From contig NZ_RAWE01000063.1 of the NCBI RefSeq assembly GCF_003611695.1, positions 1-45,901 of the forward strand: a stretch of 45,901 nt of DNA, in the 5' to 3' direction. The DNA is from Corallococcus carmarthensis. GTDB taxonomy: Bacteria; Myxococcota; Myxococcia; Myxococcales; Myxococcaceae. The translations under genes and the position numbers were made by a program. Shown here piece after piece: positions 1 to 9,924 of the stretch (positions are counted from its first letter, which is position 1; each line of letters starts with the position of its first letter). The notes beneath the pieces were generated by a model. That model ran no database searches. It saw only the letters and a list, made by a program, of their open reading frames with translations, and was not told where the DNA came from.

Positions 1-75
1 GGCGGCGGCCGGGGCCGGGGTGTTGGCAAACGCGGCGGAGGCGGCGAACAGGGCGGCGACGATGACGGTCTTCAT
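1..75 (-). CDS. Exported protein, N-terminus only (runs off window edge)
   Basis: Only the first 25 codons are inside the window, read leftwards from an ATG at 75. They encode a clear Sec signal peptide: basic start (MKT), hydrophobic VIVAALFAASAAF, then a likely AFA-N cleavage site followed by an Ala/Pro-rich stretch. A GGAG sits six bases before the ATG, which supports this start. The mature protein is outside the window, so no function can be given beyond export to the periplasm or beyond. Confidence 0.7.
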   Translation of the reverse strand, partial: MKTVIVAALFAASAAFANTPAPAAA

Positions 76-410
76 GGATGGCTCCGGGGACGACACGCCG
101 ACGCGGGATTGCATCGGTTGATGCCAGAGCCCTAGAGCACCCGCCGTGCCAGGGCCGGTTTCAAGCAACTTCGCGGGGTTCTCCGGGTGGGAGCGGATCC
201 GCCATGGGGAGAATCTCCTCAGTTGCGATCGAAACAATGGGTGCAAGCTCCCCAGGCAGGCGCACGTTGCTTTGACGGCAACGGCGCTCTTCTGCAAGCT
301 GCACCGCGTCCATGCGTTCCGAGCGCCACGCGCCGGACGTGACATGGAGCATGAAGCCCGGTCGTCCTCGTCGTGCATGCCGCGCGGCCAGGTGTCGGGA
401 GAGATGGCGT
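76..410. other. Non-coding gap between divergent genes
   Basis: These 335 bases separate the leftward exported gene from the rightward lipoprotein gene and must hold both promoters. Open frames here have poor codon use and no good ribosome site. The only local structure I see is a short palindrome, GGAGA-A-TCTCC, near 208-218. No convincing promoter boxes or RNA gene are visible. Confidence 0.5.
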
Positions 411-872
411 ATGCGGCACCTGCTGGTGGCATGGAGTGTGGCGTGGCTCGGAGTGGGATGCGCCGCGACCATTCCCCCTGAACGCCTCCAGGCCCAGGTG
501 TCGGAGACGGAGCGCTGGCAGCGCGAGTACCAGGCCGAGCGCGAGCGCACCGAAGCGTTGGCGGCGAGGATGGCGGCCCTGGAGTCCGCGCTGGAGGAGC
601 TGGCGCAGGAGCGCGCGGAGGCGGAACAGGCGCGCGCGGAAGCGGAGCAGGCGCGCGCGACCGCGGTGGACGAGCTGGCGCGGCTGGAGACGGAGCGCCA
701 CACGCTGGAGGAGCACAACGCGCAGCTGCTGGCGCGGCAGCGCGAGCTGGCGGCGCTGCACGAGGAGCTGTCGGACGTGTGGTACGAGTCCGCGCTGGAG
801 CGCGCGCGGCGGCGCACCCAGCCTCCGCTGCCGGGCGCTTCCTCCACCGAGGCCAACGGGCCGGTGCCGTAG
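411..872 (+). CDS. Coiled-coil lipoprotein, function unknown
   Basis: The start is the ATG at 411, preceded by GGGAGAG. It begins a 153-residue protein with a short lipoprotein-like leader (RHLLVAWSVAWLGVGC; Cys17, an imperfect lipobox with Gly at -3). An earlier in-frame ATG at 312 would add an Arg-rich segment and spoil the leader. From about residue 25 to 125 the protein is an uninterrupted Glu/Ala/Arg heptad coiled coil containing two copies of RAEAEQA, encoded by a 21-base tandem repeat near 611-650. The tail is Pro-rich. It lies 65 bases before the histidine kinase gene on the same strand, so co-transcription is possible. A role as envelope spacer or kinase partner is inference only. 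Confidence 0.65.
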   Translation: MRHLLVAWSVAWLGVGCAATIPPERLQAQVSETERWQREYQAERERTEALAARMAALESALEELAQERAEAEQARAEAEQARATAVDELARLETERHTLEEHNAQLLARQRELAALHEELSDVWYESALERARRRTQPPLPGASSTEANGPVP

Positions 873-937
873 TCTCTTTTCTTTCGAAGTCTTCTCCGGA
901 TTCTTCCAGGGATTCTCCCAGGAGCGTGCCCGTGGCG

Positions 938-2365
938 ATGAACTCGCGGACCCCCATCCGTGGATACCGCGCGGGTTTCTTCTTCGTGGTGATGCTCCTG
1001 TCGGGCGTCACCGGCTTCATGCTCTGGACGGAGGTGCGCACCGGGCATCAGGTGGACGCGCTGGTGCTGGAGGCCCTGGAGCGCGCGAGCCTCATCGGCC
1101 GCATCCGCGTGGACGTGATGTCGCTGGAGTCCGCCATCGAGGCGCACGTGCGCTCCAGCGGCGACGCCGAGCGCAAGGAAGCCGACGCGGTGATGGAGGA
1201 CATCCTGGGCAGCATCCGCCAGTCCTCGGAGGCGTACATGCGCCACCTGCCGCCCGGCGAGAAGGAGGTCTGGCTGCGCTTCAACGGCGCGTGCCAGGGG
1301 CTGGCGGATCAGGTGCGCGCGGCGGCGGTGTTCTCACGTCAGCGTGACGCGGAGCGCGCCCGGCGCCACCTGGTGGAGAGCATCCGCCCGCTGGCGGCGG
1401 AGGTGGACCAGCTGGCGGGGCAGCTGGCCACGGAGAACGCGTCCGACGCGCGCGTGCTGGTGGGACGGCTGGGCACGCTGCGGGTGCGCAACACGGCCCT
1501 GGGCGCGGCCACCACGCTGCTGGCCATCCTCCTGTCCATGCTGGTGGGCTGGCACATCATCTCCCTGCTCAAGCGCCAGGACGCCACCATCCAGGGACAG
1601 TTGGAGGAGTTGGGACGGCACAACCAGGAGCTGGATGCGTTCACCCGCCGCGTGGCGCACGACCTGATGGGGCCGCTGTCTCCGCTCAAGGGCTACCTGA
1701 CGCTCATCCGGCGCTCCGGCGCGGTGAAGGACCCGGGCGCGCTGGAGATGATTTCGCAGTGCGAATCCAGCGCGGTGCGCATGGGCGAGTTGATTGAAGC
1801 GCTGCTGCGCTTCTGCCGCGCCGGCACGCGGGGCGACGGGACGATGGGGGAGCTGGACACGGCGGTGAGCACGCTGCTGTTGGAGGTGAGCCAGACGGCG
1901 ACGGCGCTGGGCGTGTCGCTGGAGCGCGAGCTGGAGCCGGGCGTGCTGGTGGACTGTCCGGCGCAGTTGCTCCAGGTGGTGGCGCGCAACCTCTTGTCCA
2001 ACGCGGTGAAGTACACGGCGGGGCGGCCGGATCCGCGCGTGAAGGTGCGGGTGGCGACGGAGGGGACGGACGCGGTGGTGGAGGTGACGGACAACGGGCT
2101 GGGGATGAGCGCGGCGACGCAGGCGTCGCTGTTCCAGCCGTTCTTCCGGGCCGCGGAGGTGCGGGGCATTCCGGGGCACGGGCTGGGGCTGGCCACCACC
2201 CGGCGCGTGGTGGAGGCGCACGGCGGCACGCTCACGGTGCATTCGGAAGAAGGCAAGGGGACGCGGATCCGCGTCCGGTTCGCGCGTGTGGCGCGCACTC
2301 CGGCGCCGCTTGTGGTGGAGTCCGGGCCGCAGCGCGACGCCCACTCCATCCGCAAGGCCTCATGA
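938..2365 (+). CDS. Membrane sensor histidine kinase
   Basis: A 475-residue sensor kinase. A first membrane segment (residues about 12-30), an extracytoplasmic helical sensor region (31-184) and a second membrane segment (187-211) lead through a short coiled coil into the HisKA dimerisation domain. The phospho-acceptor is His241 in RRVAHDLMGPL. The ATPase domain has the N box NLLSNAVKYT (351-360), G1 DNGLGM (385-390) and G2 GHGLGLAT (413-420). The ATG at 938 is used here; GTG at 932 lies 7 bases after AGGAG and may be the true start, adding two residues. The stop overlaps the next start as ATGA, so kinase and regulator are translationally coupled. The signal sensed is unknown. Confidence 0.93.
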   Translation: MNSRTPIRGYRAGFFFVVMLLSGVTGFMLWTEVRTGHQVDALVLEALERASLIGRIRVDVMSLESAIEAHVRSSGDAERKEADAVMEDILGSIRQSSEAYMRHLPPGEKEVWLRFNGACQGLADQVRAAAVFSRQRDAERARRHLVESIRPLAAEVDQLAGQLATENASDARVLVGRLGTLRVRNTALGAATTLLAILLSMLVGWHIISLLKRQDATIQGQLEELGRHNQELDAFTRRVAHDLMGPLSPLKGYLTLIRRSGAVKDPGALEMISQCESSAVRMGELIEALLRFCRAGTRGDGTMGELDTAVSTLLLEVSQTATALGVSLERELEPGVLVDCPAQLLQVVARNLLSNAVKYTAGRPDPRVKVRVATEGTDAVVEVTDNGLGMSAATQASLFQPFFRAAEVRGIPGHGLGLATTRRVVEAHGGTLTVHSEEGKGTRIRVRFARVARTPAPLVVESGPQRDAHSIRKAS

Positions 2366-3723
2366 GCACAGCTCGAATCCTCGTCGTCGATGATGACCCG
2401 CATGCGCGGGACCTGCTCCAGCGCCTCCTGGGCGTGCTGGGGCCGGTGACGCAGGCGCCGGACCCCAAGGGCGCGGCGGAGCGGATGGGCGAGCAGTCCT
2501 TCGACCTGGTGCTCACGGACATGGCCATGCCCGACCCGGGCGACGGCCTGAAGGTGCTCCAGACGGTGAAGTCGAACCTGCCGGACACGCCGGTGATTGT
2601 CGTGACGGCGTTCGGCAACATCGAGGGCGCGCTGGACAGCATCCAGCTGGGCGCCTTCGACTACCTGTCCAAGCCGTTCGACGTGGACGCCATCATGCGG
2701 GTGGCGAAGCGGGCGCTGGAGCAGAAGCGGCTGGTGGAGGAGAACCGCACGCTGCGCAAGCAGGTGGAGCGCACGTCGCTGGTGGGCCGCAGCCAGGCGC
2801 TGCTGGAGGTCTACAAGCAGGTCGCTCGCGCCGCGACGAGCAACGTGCCGGTGCTGATTACCGGTGAGACGGGCACGGGCAAGGAGATGGTGGCGCGCGC
2901 GCTGCACAAGCGTTCGGCGCGTTCGGCGGGGGCGTTCATCCCGGTGGACTGTGGCGCCATCACCGAGTCGCTGATGGAGAGCGAGCTGTTCGGCCACGCG
3001 AAGGGCAGCTTCACGGGGGCGTCGGGTGCGCGGCGCGGCCTGTTCGAGGAGGCCAGTGGCGGCACGCTGTTCCTGGACGAGATTGGCGACGTGGGGATGA
3101 AGGTCCAGTCGCAGCTCCTGCGCGTGCTCCAGGAGGGAGAGATCCGCCGCGTGGGCGAGAGCGTCCCGGTGAAGGTGGACGTGCGGGTGCTGGCGGCGAC
3201 GAACAAGGACTTGAAGGCGAGGGTGGCGGAGGGGCTGTTCCGCGAGGACCTGCTGTACCGGCTGGACGTGGTGCACCTGCACCTGCCGCCCCTGCGCGAC
3301 CGGCGTGAGGACATCCCGGCGCTGGCGGAGCACTTCGCGGCGCTGCACGCGCGGGGCGGGGTGCGGCCGGTGGTGACGGCGGACGCGATGGCGCGGCTCA
3401 CGGTGTACGACTGGCCGGGCAACGTGCGGCAGTTGGAGAACGTGATGGCGCGGGCGCTCGCGCTGAACGTCACGGGCGTGCTGGGGCCGCCGGACTTCCC
3501 GGAGCCCATCGGTGACGCGCCCAAGCGGCTGACGGGGCTCGCGGGGGATCTGCCGAGCCTCGCGGAGCTGTCGCGGCGGTACGCGGCGCACGTGCTCCAG
3601 CACGTGGGCGGCAACAAGAGCGAGGCGGCGCGCCTGCTGGGCGTGGACCGCAAGACGCTCTACAAGCTCCTGGAGACGCCGGAAGCGCCCGAGGGGATTC
3701 CGCCTGCGGAGGGGCGGAGCTGA
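2362..3723 (+). CDS. NtrC-type sigma54-dependent response regulator
   Basis: A 453-residue enhancer-binding protein. The receiver domain (1-120) has the acidic pocket at 10-12, phospho-acceptor Asp53 in LTDMAMP and Lys104 in LSKPF. The central AAA+ domain has Walker A GETGTGKE (168-175), a sigma54-contact loop written GSFTGA (215-220; usually GAFTGA) and Walker B GGTLFLDE (233-240). The C-terminus is a Fis-type helix-turn-helix, GGNKSEAARLLGVDRKTLYKLL region (417-438). It overlaps the histidine kinase gene by four bases and is its obvious partner. I see no sigma54 promoter nearby that would identify its target. Confidence 0.95.
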   Translation: MSTARILVVDDDPHARDLLQRLLGVLGPVTQAPDPKGAAERMGEQSFDLVLTDMAMPDPGDGLKVLQTVKSNLPDTPVIVVTAFGNIEGALDSIQLGAFDYLSKPFDVDAIMRVAKRALEQKRLVEENRTLRKQVERTSLVGRSQALLEVYKQVARAATSNVPVLITGETGTGKEMVARALHKRSARSAGAFIPVDCGAITESLMESELFGHAKGSFTGASGARRGLFEEASGGTLFLDEIGDVGMKVQSQLLRVLQEGEIRRVGESVPVKVDVRVLAATNKDLKARVAEGLFREDLLYRLDVVHLHLPPLRDRREDIPALAEHFAALHARGGVRPVVTADAMARLTVYDWPGNVRQLENVMARALALNVTGVLGPPDFPEPIGDAPKRLTGLAGDLPSLAELSRRYAAHVLQHVGGNKSEAARLLGVDRKTLYKLLETPEAPEGIPPAEGRS

Positions 3724-3864
3724 TCCGCGGAGTCACTTTCCGCCGTTCGTGGCAATCGCCGTTCGGGGCGCATGCCCTGCCCACCCACGCGCTTTCGCGC
3801 GCAGGAGATCGCACCTGGGCCGACGTTGAGGATGTCAGCGGGGACCCGTAGCGTTGCGGCCTGT

Positions 3865-5682
3865 ATGCGCCGCCGCTGGTTCCCCCTCGGACTCCCCCTG
3901 TTGTTCTTCGCGTGCGCTCCGGTGGAGCCCCCCATTCCCATCGCGCCGGTGGATGCGGGCACCGTGACGGCACAGGCCCCCGCGCCCGAAGCGGAGACCG
4001 CGCCGCCGACGGAGTCCGCGCAGGCGCTGCACTCCGCATGGCAGGCCACCGCGCCCGAACCGGCCGATGACGGCGGCGTCACGCATGCGACGGCTCCGGC
4101 CCTGCTTGGCGCGGTGGAGGGTTCAGAGGACGCGGGCAGTGCGCTCTCGTTGTCAGTGGAGCCTTCGCTGTCGCAATCCGCCTCCGTCGGAGGGAACTCC
4201 GAAGCCCTTCCTGGCGAAGAGGAACCGCAGGTCATCACGGAATCCGAGGTCCCCGTGCTGGAGCTGGGACCGGACGGCGAGCCGTTGATCGACGCGGATG
4301 ACTCGGCGACCGGTACGGATGCCCTCGCGCAAGCCGATGAGGATGCGCTGGACGGAGGAATCGCTCCAGGCTCGTCCGTTGTCGTGGGCACCGACGGCGA
4401 TGAGGACGCCATCGCCGATGCACCGCTCACGGACGTCGACGCGGGCATGGAGCCCTACGCCATTCCGTACTCCCCGGACGCGGGCTCTCTGCGCGTGCGC
4501 CGCTCCATCGCGGTGCGCTCGGAGCCCCGGCAGGACTCGCCTTCACTTGGCACCGTGGCCCAGGACATGCGCGTGCGCTGGAAGGGCGCGATGCGCGGAC
4601 CGGACTGCGAGACGTGGGTGGAGCTGGAGCCGCGCGGCTGGGTCTGCGAGCGCTACCTGGAACAGAACTTCCGCGAGCCCCGCGTCCGCCCGCTGCCCCG
4701 CGTGGAGGAGGGCGCGCTCACGCCCGGCATCTACGCACGCGTGGTGGGCCGCCGCGTGCGCGCCTACCCGAGCCTCGCGCTCGCCCGGAAGAAACGACAG
4801 GGCGTGCTGCTCAAGGGCTCCGTCACCGTGAAGCTCCTGGGCCAGGTGAAGGTTGGCCGGCGCACCTTCTGGCGCACCTCCGACGGCCAGTACTTCGAAG
4901 CGCGCGTGCTGCGCGAACACCGCCCCTCCGACTTCAGCGGCCTGGACGCGGAGGCCCTCGCGTCCCTGCCCATGCCCTTCGCCTGGGCGCAGTCCCGCGC
5001 CGCCCCCCGCACCGACGTGGTGGTGCGCAAAGCCCCCGACGCGCGAGCCGAACGCGAAACCGTCCTCCCTCCGCGCACGCTCGTCTCCGTGCGAGAGCTG
5101 TCCCCCGACGGCCAGTGGGTCCGCATCGCGGAGGACCACTGGGTGGCGCGCGACGACCTGCACGTCGCGTGGTCGCTGGCATCGCCGTCCATCGTGGATC
5201 CCGGCGCGCGCTGGCTGGACGTGGACCTGGAGGCGCAGACGCTCATCGCCTACGAGGGCGACCGCCCCGTCTACGCCACGCTCATCTCCTCCGGCAAACC
5301 CGGCACCGACACGCCCGAAGGCCTCTTCCGCATCTGGGTGAAGTTCGCGGAAGCCGACATGACGGGCCGCATGGGCAGCGCCAGCTACCGCGTGGCCACC
5401 GTGCCGTGGACCATGTTCTTCGAGGGCGACTTCGCCCTGCACACGGCCTACTGGCACGACCGCTTCGGCGAACCCGTGAGCCACGGCTGCATCAACCTGG
5501 CCCCGAAGGACGCGCGAGCCCTCTACGGCTGGACCACGCCTGACGTGCCCACCGGCTGGTCCATGGCCCACGCGACGCAGGACGACCCCGGCACCTGGGT
5601 GCGCATCCGAGGGCAGGCGCGCGAACAGCCGAAGAAGCGGCGCAACCGCACGGCCGTCGTCGCCACCGTGCGCGACCTCTAG
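3865..5682 (+). CDS. L,D-transpeptidase (YkuD) lipoprotein with SH3-like domains
   Basis: The ATG at 3865 starts a 605-residue lipoprotein (leader WFPLGLPLLFFAC, Cys17). A long acidic Asp/Glu/Ala-rich linker to about residue 205 could span the periplasm. Two or three bacterial SH3-like segments follow, the clearest starting at SLRVRRSIAVRSEP and another at DVVVRKAPDARAE. The C-terminal YkuD domain starts near WLDVDLEAQTLIAYEG. It carries the catalytic motif HTAYWHDRFGEPVSHGCIN with Cys542. Such enzymes form 3-3 peptidoglycan crosslinks or attach proteins to peptidoglycan, so this probably modifies the cell wall from a lipid-anchored position. Its last four bases overlap the convergent YjbQ gene. 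Confidence 0.9.
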   Translation: MRRRWFPLGLPLLFFACAPVEPPIPIAPVDAGTVTAQAPAPEAETAPPTESAQALHSAWQATAPEPADDGGVTHATAPALLGAVEGSEDAGSALSLSVEPSLSQSASVGGNSEALPGEEEPQVITESEVPVLELGPDGEPLIDADDSATGTDALAQADEDALDGGIAPGSSVVVGTDGDEDAIADAPLTDVDAGMEPYAIPYSPDAGSLRVRRSIAVRSEPRQDSPSLGTVAQDMRVRWKGAMRGPDCETWVELEPRGWVCERYLEQNFREPRVRPLPRVEEGALTPGIYARVVGRRVRAYPSLALARKKRQGVLLKGSVTVKLLGQVKVGRRTFWRTSDGQYFEARVLREHRPSDFSGLDAEALASLPMPFAWAQSRAAPRTDVVVRKAPDARAERETVLPPRTLVSVRELSPDGQWVRIAEDHWVARDDLHVAWSLASPSIVDPGARWLDVDLEAQTLIAYEGDRPVYATLISSGKPGTDTPEGLFRIWVKFAEADMTGRMGSASYRVATVPWTMFFEGDFALHTAYWHDRFGEPVSHGCINLAPKDARALYGWTTPDVPTGWSMAHATQDDPGTWVRIRGQAREQPKKRRNRTAVVATVRDL

Positions 5683-6095
5683 CCGCCCAGCACGGACACC
5701 GTGACGCGGCGGCGGTGCGGCGACGTGCGGTGCTCCCAGACGTAGACGCCCTGCCACGTGCCCAGGTCCGCCTCGCCGTCCTTCACGGGCACGCTCAGGG
5801 ACACCTGCGTCAGCACCGTGCGCACGTGCGCGGGCATGTCGTCCGGCCCCTCCGCGTCGTGCTGGAACAGCGGGTCTCCGTCCTTCACCAGCCGGGAGAA
5901 GAACGCCTCCAGGTCGCGCTGGACGACGGGGTCCGCGTTCTCGCTGATGATCAGCGACGCGCTGGTGTGGTGCAGGAACAGCGTGCACAGGCCCTCGCGG
6001 ATGCCCGTGCCCTTCACCGCCTTCTGCACCTCACCGGTGATGTCCACCAGGCCCCGGCCCCGCGTGGACACCGTCAGCTCCTTCGCCTGATACAC
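5679..6095 (-). CDS. YjbQ/UPF0047 family protein
   Basis: A complete 138-residue YjbQ-family protein, the usual family length. Family signatures are LFLHHTSASLIISENAD (39-55), HDAEGPDDMPAH (79-90) and LGTWQGVYVWEHR (111-123), which bring conserved His and acidic residues together. Members have been linked to a secondary thiamine-phosphate synthase activity, but the physiological role is unsettled. The start is GTG at 6095, six bases after GGAGG. The stop overlaps the transpeptidase stop on the other strand by four bases. It is probably co-transcribed with the esterase gene 21 bases upstream. Confidence 0.92.
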   Translation of the reverse strand: MYQAKELTVSTRGRGLVDITGEVQKAVKGTGIREGLCTLFLHHTSASLIISENADPVVQRDLEAFFSRLVKDGDPLFQHDAEGPDDMPAHVRTVLTQVSLSVPVKDGEADLGTWQGVYVWEHRTSPHRRRVTVSVLGG

Positions 6096-6116
6096 CCTGC
6101 GCCTCCGTCCCGCGGC

Positions 6117-6847
6117 TCAGCGTCCGTCCAGCCGCTTCACGAGGAACGCCGCCAGCTGCTCCAGCTCCTCGCTGATGAGGGTGTGCCCACCGTCGAAGGG
6201 TAGGAACTCCACCGGCATCCCCGCGCCCGTCAGCAGGTCACGCAGGCGCTCGGCCTCCTGGAAGGGGAGCAGCGGATCCTGCCGGCCATGTCCCTGGAAC
6301 ACCGGCAGGGACGGCCGGGCGCGGGCCTTCGCCGTCCACTCGTCCCGGGCGACCGTGGCCCCGGACAGCAGGCACAGCCCGGCGGGGCACTCCTCCAGCC
6401 GCAGCGCCACGTCCGTGGACATCATCGCGCCCTGGCTGAAGCCTCCCAGCACGACGCGATTCAAGGGCACCTGGAGCGCCGCCACCGTGCTCATCAGCGC
6501 CCGGCGCGCGGCGGGCATCCCCGCCGGCACGGCCTGGGAGTACTGCGCCCAGTCGCGCTTCTGTCCCATCAGGTACTCCATGGGGATCTCGAACCACATG
6601 CGCCCGCCGCCCATGCCCAGATGCTCCATGGTCAGCGGCGCCTCCGGGAACACGAAGCGCACGGACGAGGCCAGCCGGGGCGCGGCCGTCATCAGCTCCG
6701 GCGCCAACGCCACCAGGTCCGTGCCCGGCGCGCCCAGGCCGTGGCTCAACACCACCACCAGCTCCGGCGTCGCGCCCTCGGGGAGCGCGTCCACCACGTG
6801 GCAGTTCAACTCCCCCAGCTTCGTGCGCACGTGGCGCGGGCGGAGGC

Positions 6848-6851
<4 letters not shown>
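6117..6851 (-). CDS. Serine esterase / carboxylesterase (alpha/beta hydrolase)
   Basis: A 244-residue alpha/beta hydrolase of the phospholipase/carboxylesterase (YpfH/Est) group. The nucleophile elbow is GGFSQGAM with Ser139, the acid is Asp192 in GRQDPLLPF and the base is His223 in GGHTL. HGLG (37-40) forms the oxyanion side. There is no signal peptide, so it is cytoplasmic and probably hydrolyses short acyl or thioester substrates. Translation starts at GTG 6851, which overlaps the stop of the cyclophilin gene as GTGA, so the two are coupled. Confidence 0.9.
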
Positions 6852-7552
<701 letters not shown>

Positions 7553-7626
7553 GGGGCGCGCATCCTAGCGGCTTTCGACCGGGCTCCAGCGTGTTAAAGA
7601 GGGTGGCATCCCCGGAGGTTTTCCCT

Positions 7627-7977
7627 GTGACAACCGGACAGGAATGGCTGGTTGACGCGAGCGGCTGCGCGCCGGAGCGGCTCAAGGACGCGGCCGCGCT
7701 GGCGGGACTCTTCGAGGAGCTGGTCGTCCTGATGGACCTGAAGGTCGTGGGCCAGCCGCAGTGGCATGTCTTCCCGGAGCCCGGTGGCGTCACCGGACTG
7801 GCGCTCCTGGCCGAAAGCCACCTGACCGTCCACACCTTCCCGGAGCACGGCTTCGCCGCGCTCAACGTTTATTGCTGTCGCACCCGCGCGCGTCCGGACT
7901 TCGACGCGCTGGCGGCGAAGCATCTGGGCGCCACGTCGTGCCGCGTGCGCGAGCTGTCGAGAGGGGTGGAGGCGTGA
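7627..7977 (+). CDS. speD: S-adenosylmethionine decarboxylase proenzyme (short prokaryotic class)
   Basis: The start is GTG at 7627, eight bases after GGAGG; an upstream in-frame GTG (7591) has no ribosome site. The 116-residue protein is the size of the Thermotoga/Bacillus-type proenzyme. The self-cleavage site is in LAESHLTVHTFPEHG: Ser64 becomes the pyruvoyl group, with His69 and Cys84 in VYCC at the expected spacing. All key residues are intact, so it should make decarboxylated AdoMet, the aminopropyl donor for polyamines. It heads a compact rightward cluster and its stop overlaps the DUF4178 start as GTGA. Confidence 0.93.
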   Translation: MTTGQEWLVDASGCAPERLKDAAALAGLFEELVVLMDLKVVGQPQWHVFPEPGGVTGLALLAESHLTVHTFPEHGFAALNVYCCRTRARPDFDALAAKHLGATSCRVRELSRGVEA

Positions 7978-9890
7978 CGCAGGGGGCGTGTCCGTCGTGT
8001 GGCGCGAGCGTGGAGTTCTCCGCCGGGTCCGCGCAGGTGGTCGTCTGCGCCCACTGCCAGACGATGGTGGCGCGCGTGGGCGCGGAGCTGGAGGCCCACG
8101 GCAAGGTGGCCCGCATCGTGGAGACGGACTCCCCGCTGCGCCTGGGGCTGGAGGGCCGCGTCAACGGCACCGCGTATCAAATCGTCGGGCACCTCCAGAA
8201 GGACCACGGCGCCGGCCCCTGGGACGAGTGGTACGTGGAGATGTCCGACGGCCGCACCGGCTGGCTCAGCGAGTCCGAGGGCGCCTTCCACCTGCTCTCC
8301 GACGGGGGCGTGGAGGAGGGCCTCGCATTGCAGGACCTGCACCCCGGCGAGCGCCTGCGCCTGCGCAACCGCCCGCTGGTGGTGGAGGAGCGCGGCCACG
8401 GGCGCGTCACTTCCGCGGAGGGACAGCTCCCCAGCGACGTGGATCCGGAGGCGGACAGCTACTACGTGGACGCCACCGGCCCGCGCGGCCTGTTCGTCAC
8501 GCTGGACTTCGGCACGCGCGACCGCGACCCGGAAGTGTTCCTGGGGCAGAAACTGGAGCTCGTGCAGCTGGGCATCCCCGCGGGGGAGCTGCGCCCGCGC
8601 GTGCGCAAGGCGCAGTTGCAGCAGGCGCGCTGTACCCACTGCAACGGCCCGCTGGAGCTGCGCGCGCCGGACCAGACGCTGCGCGTGGCGTGCCCGTACT
8701 GCGGCGCGCTGATGAGCGTGGCCCAGGGCAAGCTGGCCTTCCTCAAGCTGCTCCAGAAGCCGGAGCTGCCGGCGGCCCTCGCCCTGGGGCAGAAGGGGAC
8801 GCTCGACGGCGCGGAGTGGATCTGCATCGGCTACCAGGAGCGCTCGTGCGTGGTGGAGGGCACGCGCTACCCGTGGATGGAGTACCTGCTCTACCACCCG
8901 GCGCGCGGCTTCACCTGGCTGATGGAGTCCAACGGCCACTGGGTGTTCCTGAAGCCCCTGGCCGCCGGTGACGCGAGCGTGGTGCCGCAGGTGTCCGCCT
9001 TCTACGACCGCCGCCGCTACAAGGCCTTCCAGTCCGTCACCGCCGTCACCGACGCGGTGGTGGGCGAGTTCTACTGGAAGGTCTTCCAGGGCGAGACGGC
9101 GCGCGCCACCGAGTACGTCGCGCCGCCGTACTCGGTGAACGAGGACGCCACCGACAACGAGGTCACGTACACGCACGGCGAGTACCTCACGCCAGAGCAG
9201 GTGCGCGACGCGTTCAAGCTGAAGGAGCCGCTGCCCAGGCCCCGGGGCATCGCGCCCAGCCAGCCCAACACGCGCCGCGCGGCGATGATGCGGACGCTGC
9301 GCTGGTCGGCGCTGTGGCTGCTGGGCTTGTTCGCGCTGGCGGCGGTGCTCCACGCGCGCGCGCTCAACGCGCAGGTGCTGGACATGATGGTGAAGCTGGA
9401 CCGGGACGCCGCGTCGGGCACGCCGGCCGCCATGCACTTCAGCCAACCCTTCGAGCTCACCCGGGACGGCAACGTGCGCGCCCAGGTGTCCATGGGCAAC
9501 GCCATCGACAACGCGTGGGTGGGCGTGCAGGGCGACCTGGTGAACCAGGAGACCCAGGACGTGGTGAGCTTCTACGAGGAGATCAGCTACTACCACGGGC
9601 GCGACAGCGACGGTTCGTGGAGCGAGGGAGGCCAGCAGGGCAGTGTGTTCCTGTCCGCGATTCCCAAGGGCCGGTACGTGCTGCGCACCACCACGTCGTT
9701 CGACCCCGCGCTGGGGCTCAGCGCGGCCAACGGGACAGCGCCCATCGTCTACCGGGTGGTGCTCACGCACGACACGCCCAACGAGAGCTGGTTCGGCATC
9801 GCGCTGGTGCTGCTCCTGGTGATTCCGGCGCTGTCGTTCTTCGGCGCCCACAGCTTCGAAACCGAGCGCTGGAAGGAAAGCAACCTGTAG
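7974..9890 (+). CDS. DUF4178 protein with zinc ribbons and C-terminal membrane helices
   Basis: The start is GTG at 7974 inside the GTGA overlap with the decarboxylase gene, giving 638 residues. It opens with a zinc ribbon (CPSCGASVEF, then CAHC). A first DUF4178 unit follows (YQIVGHLQKDHG, WDEWYVEMSDGRTGWL), then a second zinc ribbon (CTHCNGPLE, CPYCGALM) and a second DUF4178 unit (WICIGYQERSC, YPWMEYLLYHPARGFTWL). Near the end are two membrane helices (LWLLGLFALAAVL and GIALVLLLVIPALSFFG) flanking a beta-rich, probably periplasmic domain. The biochemical role of DUF4178 is not established. The link to a decarboxylase, DUF350 and spermidine synthase suggests a membrane partner of polyamine metabolism. 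Confidence 0.9.
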   Translation: MTQGACPSCGASVEFSAGSAQVVVCAHCQTMVARVGAELEAHGKVARIVETDSPLRLGLEGRVNGTAYQIVGHLQKDHGAGPWDEWYVEMSDGRTGWLSESEGAFHLLSDGGVEEGLALQDLHPGERLRLRNRPLVVEERGHGRVTSAEGQLPSDVDPEADSYYVDATGPRGLFVTLDFGTRDRDPEVFLGQKLELVQLGIPAGELRPRVRKAQLQQARCTHCNGPLELRAPDQTLRVACPYCGALMSVAQGKLAFLKLLQKPELPAALALGQKGTLDGAEWICIGYQERSCVVEGTRYPWMEYLLYHPARGFTWLMESNGHWVFLKPLAAGDASVVPQVSAFYDRRRYKAFQSVTAVTDAVVGEFYWKVFQGETARATEYVAPPYSVNEDATDNEVTYTHGEYLTPEQVRDAFKLKEPLPRPRGIAPSQPNTRRAAMMRTLRWSALWLLGLFALAAVLHARALNAQVLDMMVKLDRDAASGTPAAMHFSQPFELTRDGNVRAQVSMGNAIDNAWVGVQGDLVNQETQDVVSFYEEISYYHGRDSDGSWSEGGQQGSVFLSAIPKGRYVLRTTTSFDPALGLSAANGTAPIVYRVVLTHDTPNESWFGIALVLLLVIPALSFFGAHSFETERWKESNL

Positions 9891-9924
9891 TGCTCAAGGC
9901 CCTCGCGGCAAAGGGAGGTGGACG

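Noticed and set aside
78-481. Plus-strand frames in the leading intergenic region
   Set aside because: Composition is unlike neighbouring genes, ribosome sites are poor, and they overlap the supported lipoprotein start.
610-660. Short GC-rich tandem repeat as a possible regulatory or mobile element
   Set aside because: It is in frame and encodes two heptads of the lipoprotein coiled coil.
7869-9851. A 660-codon open frame on the minus strand
   Set aside because: It mirrors the DUF4178 gene and is a by-product of third-position GC bias.
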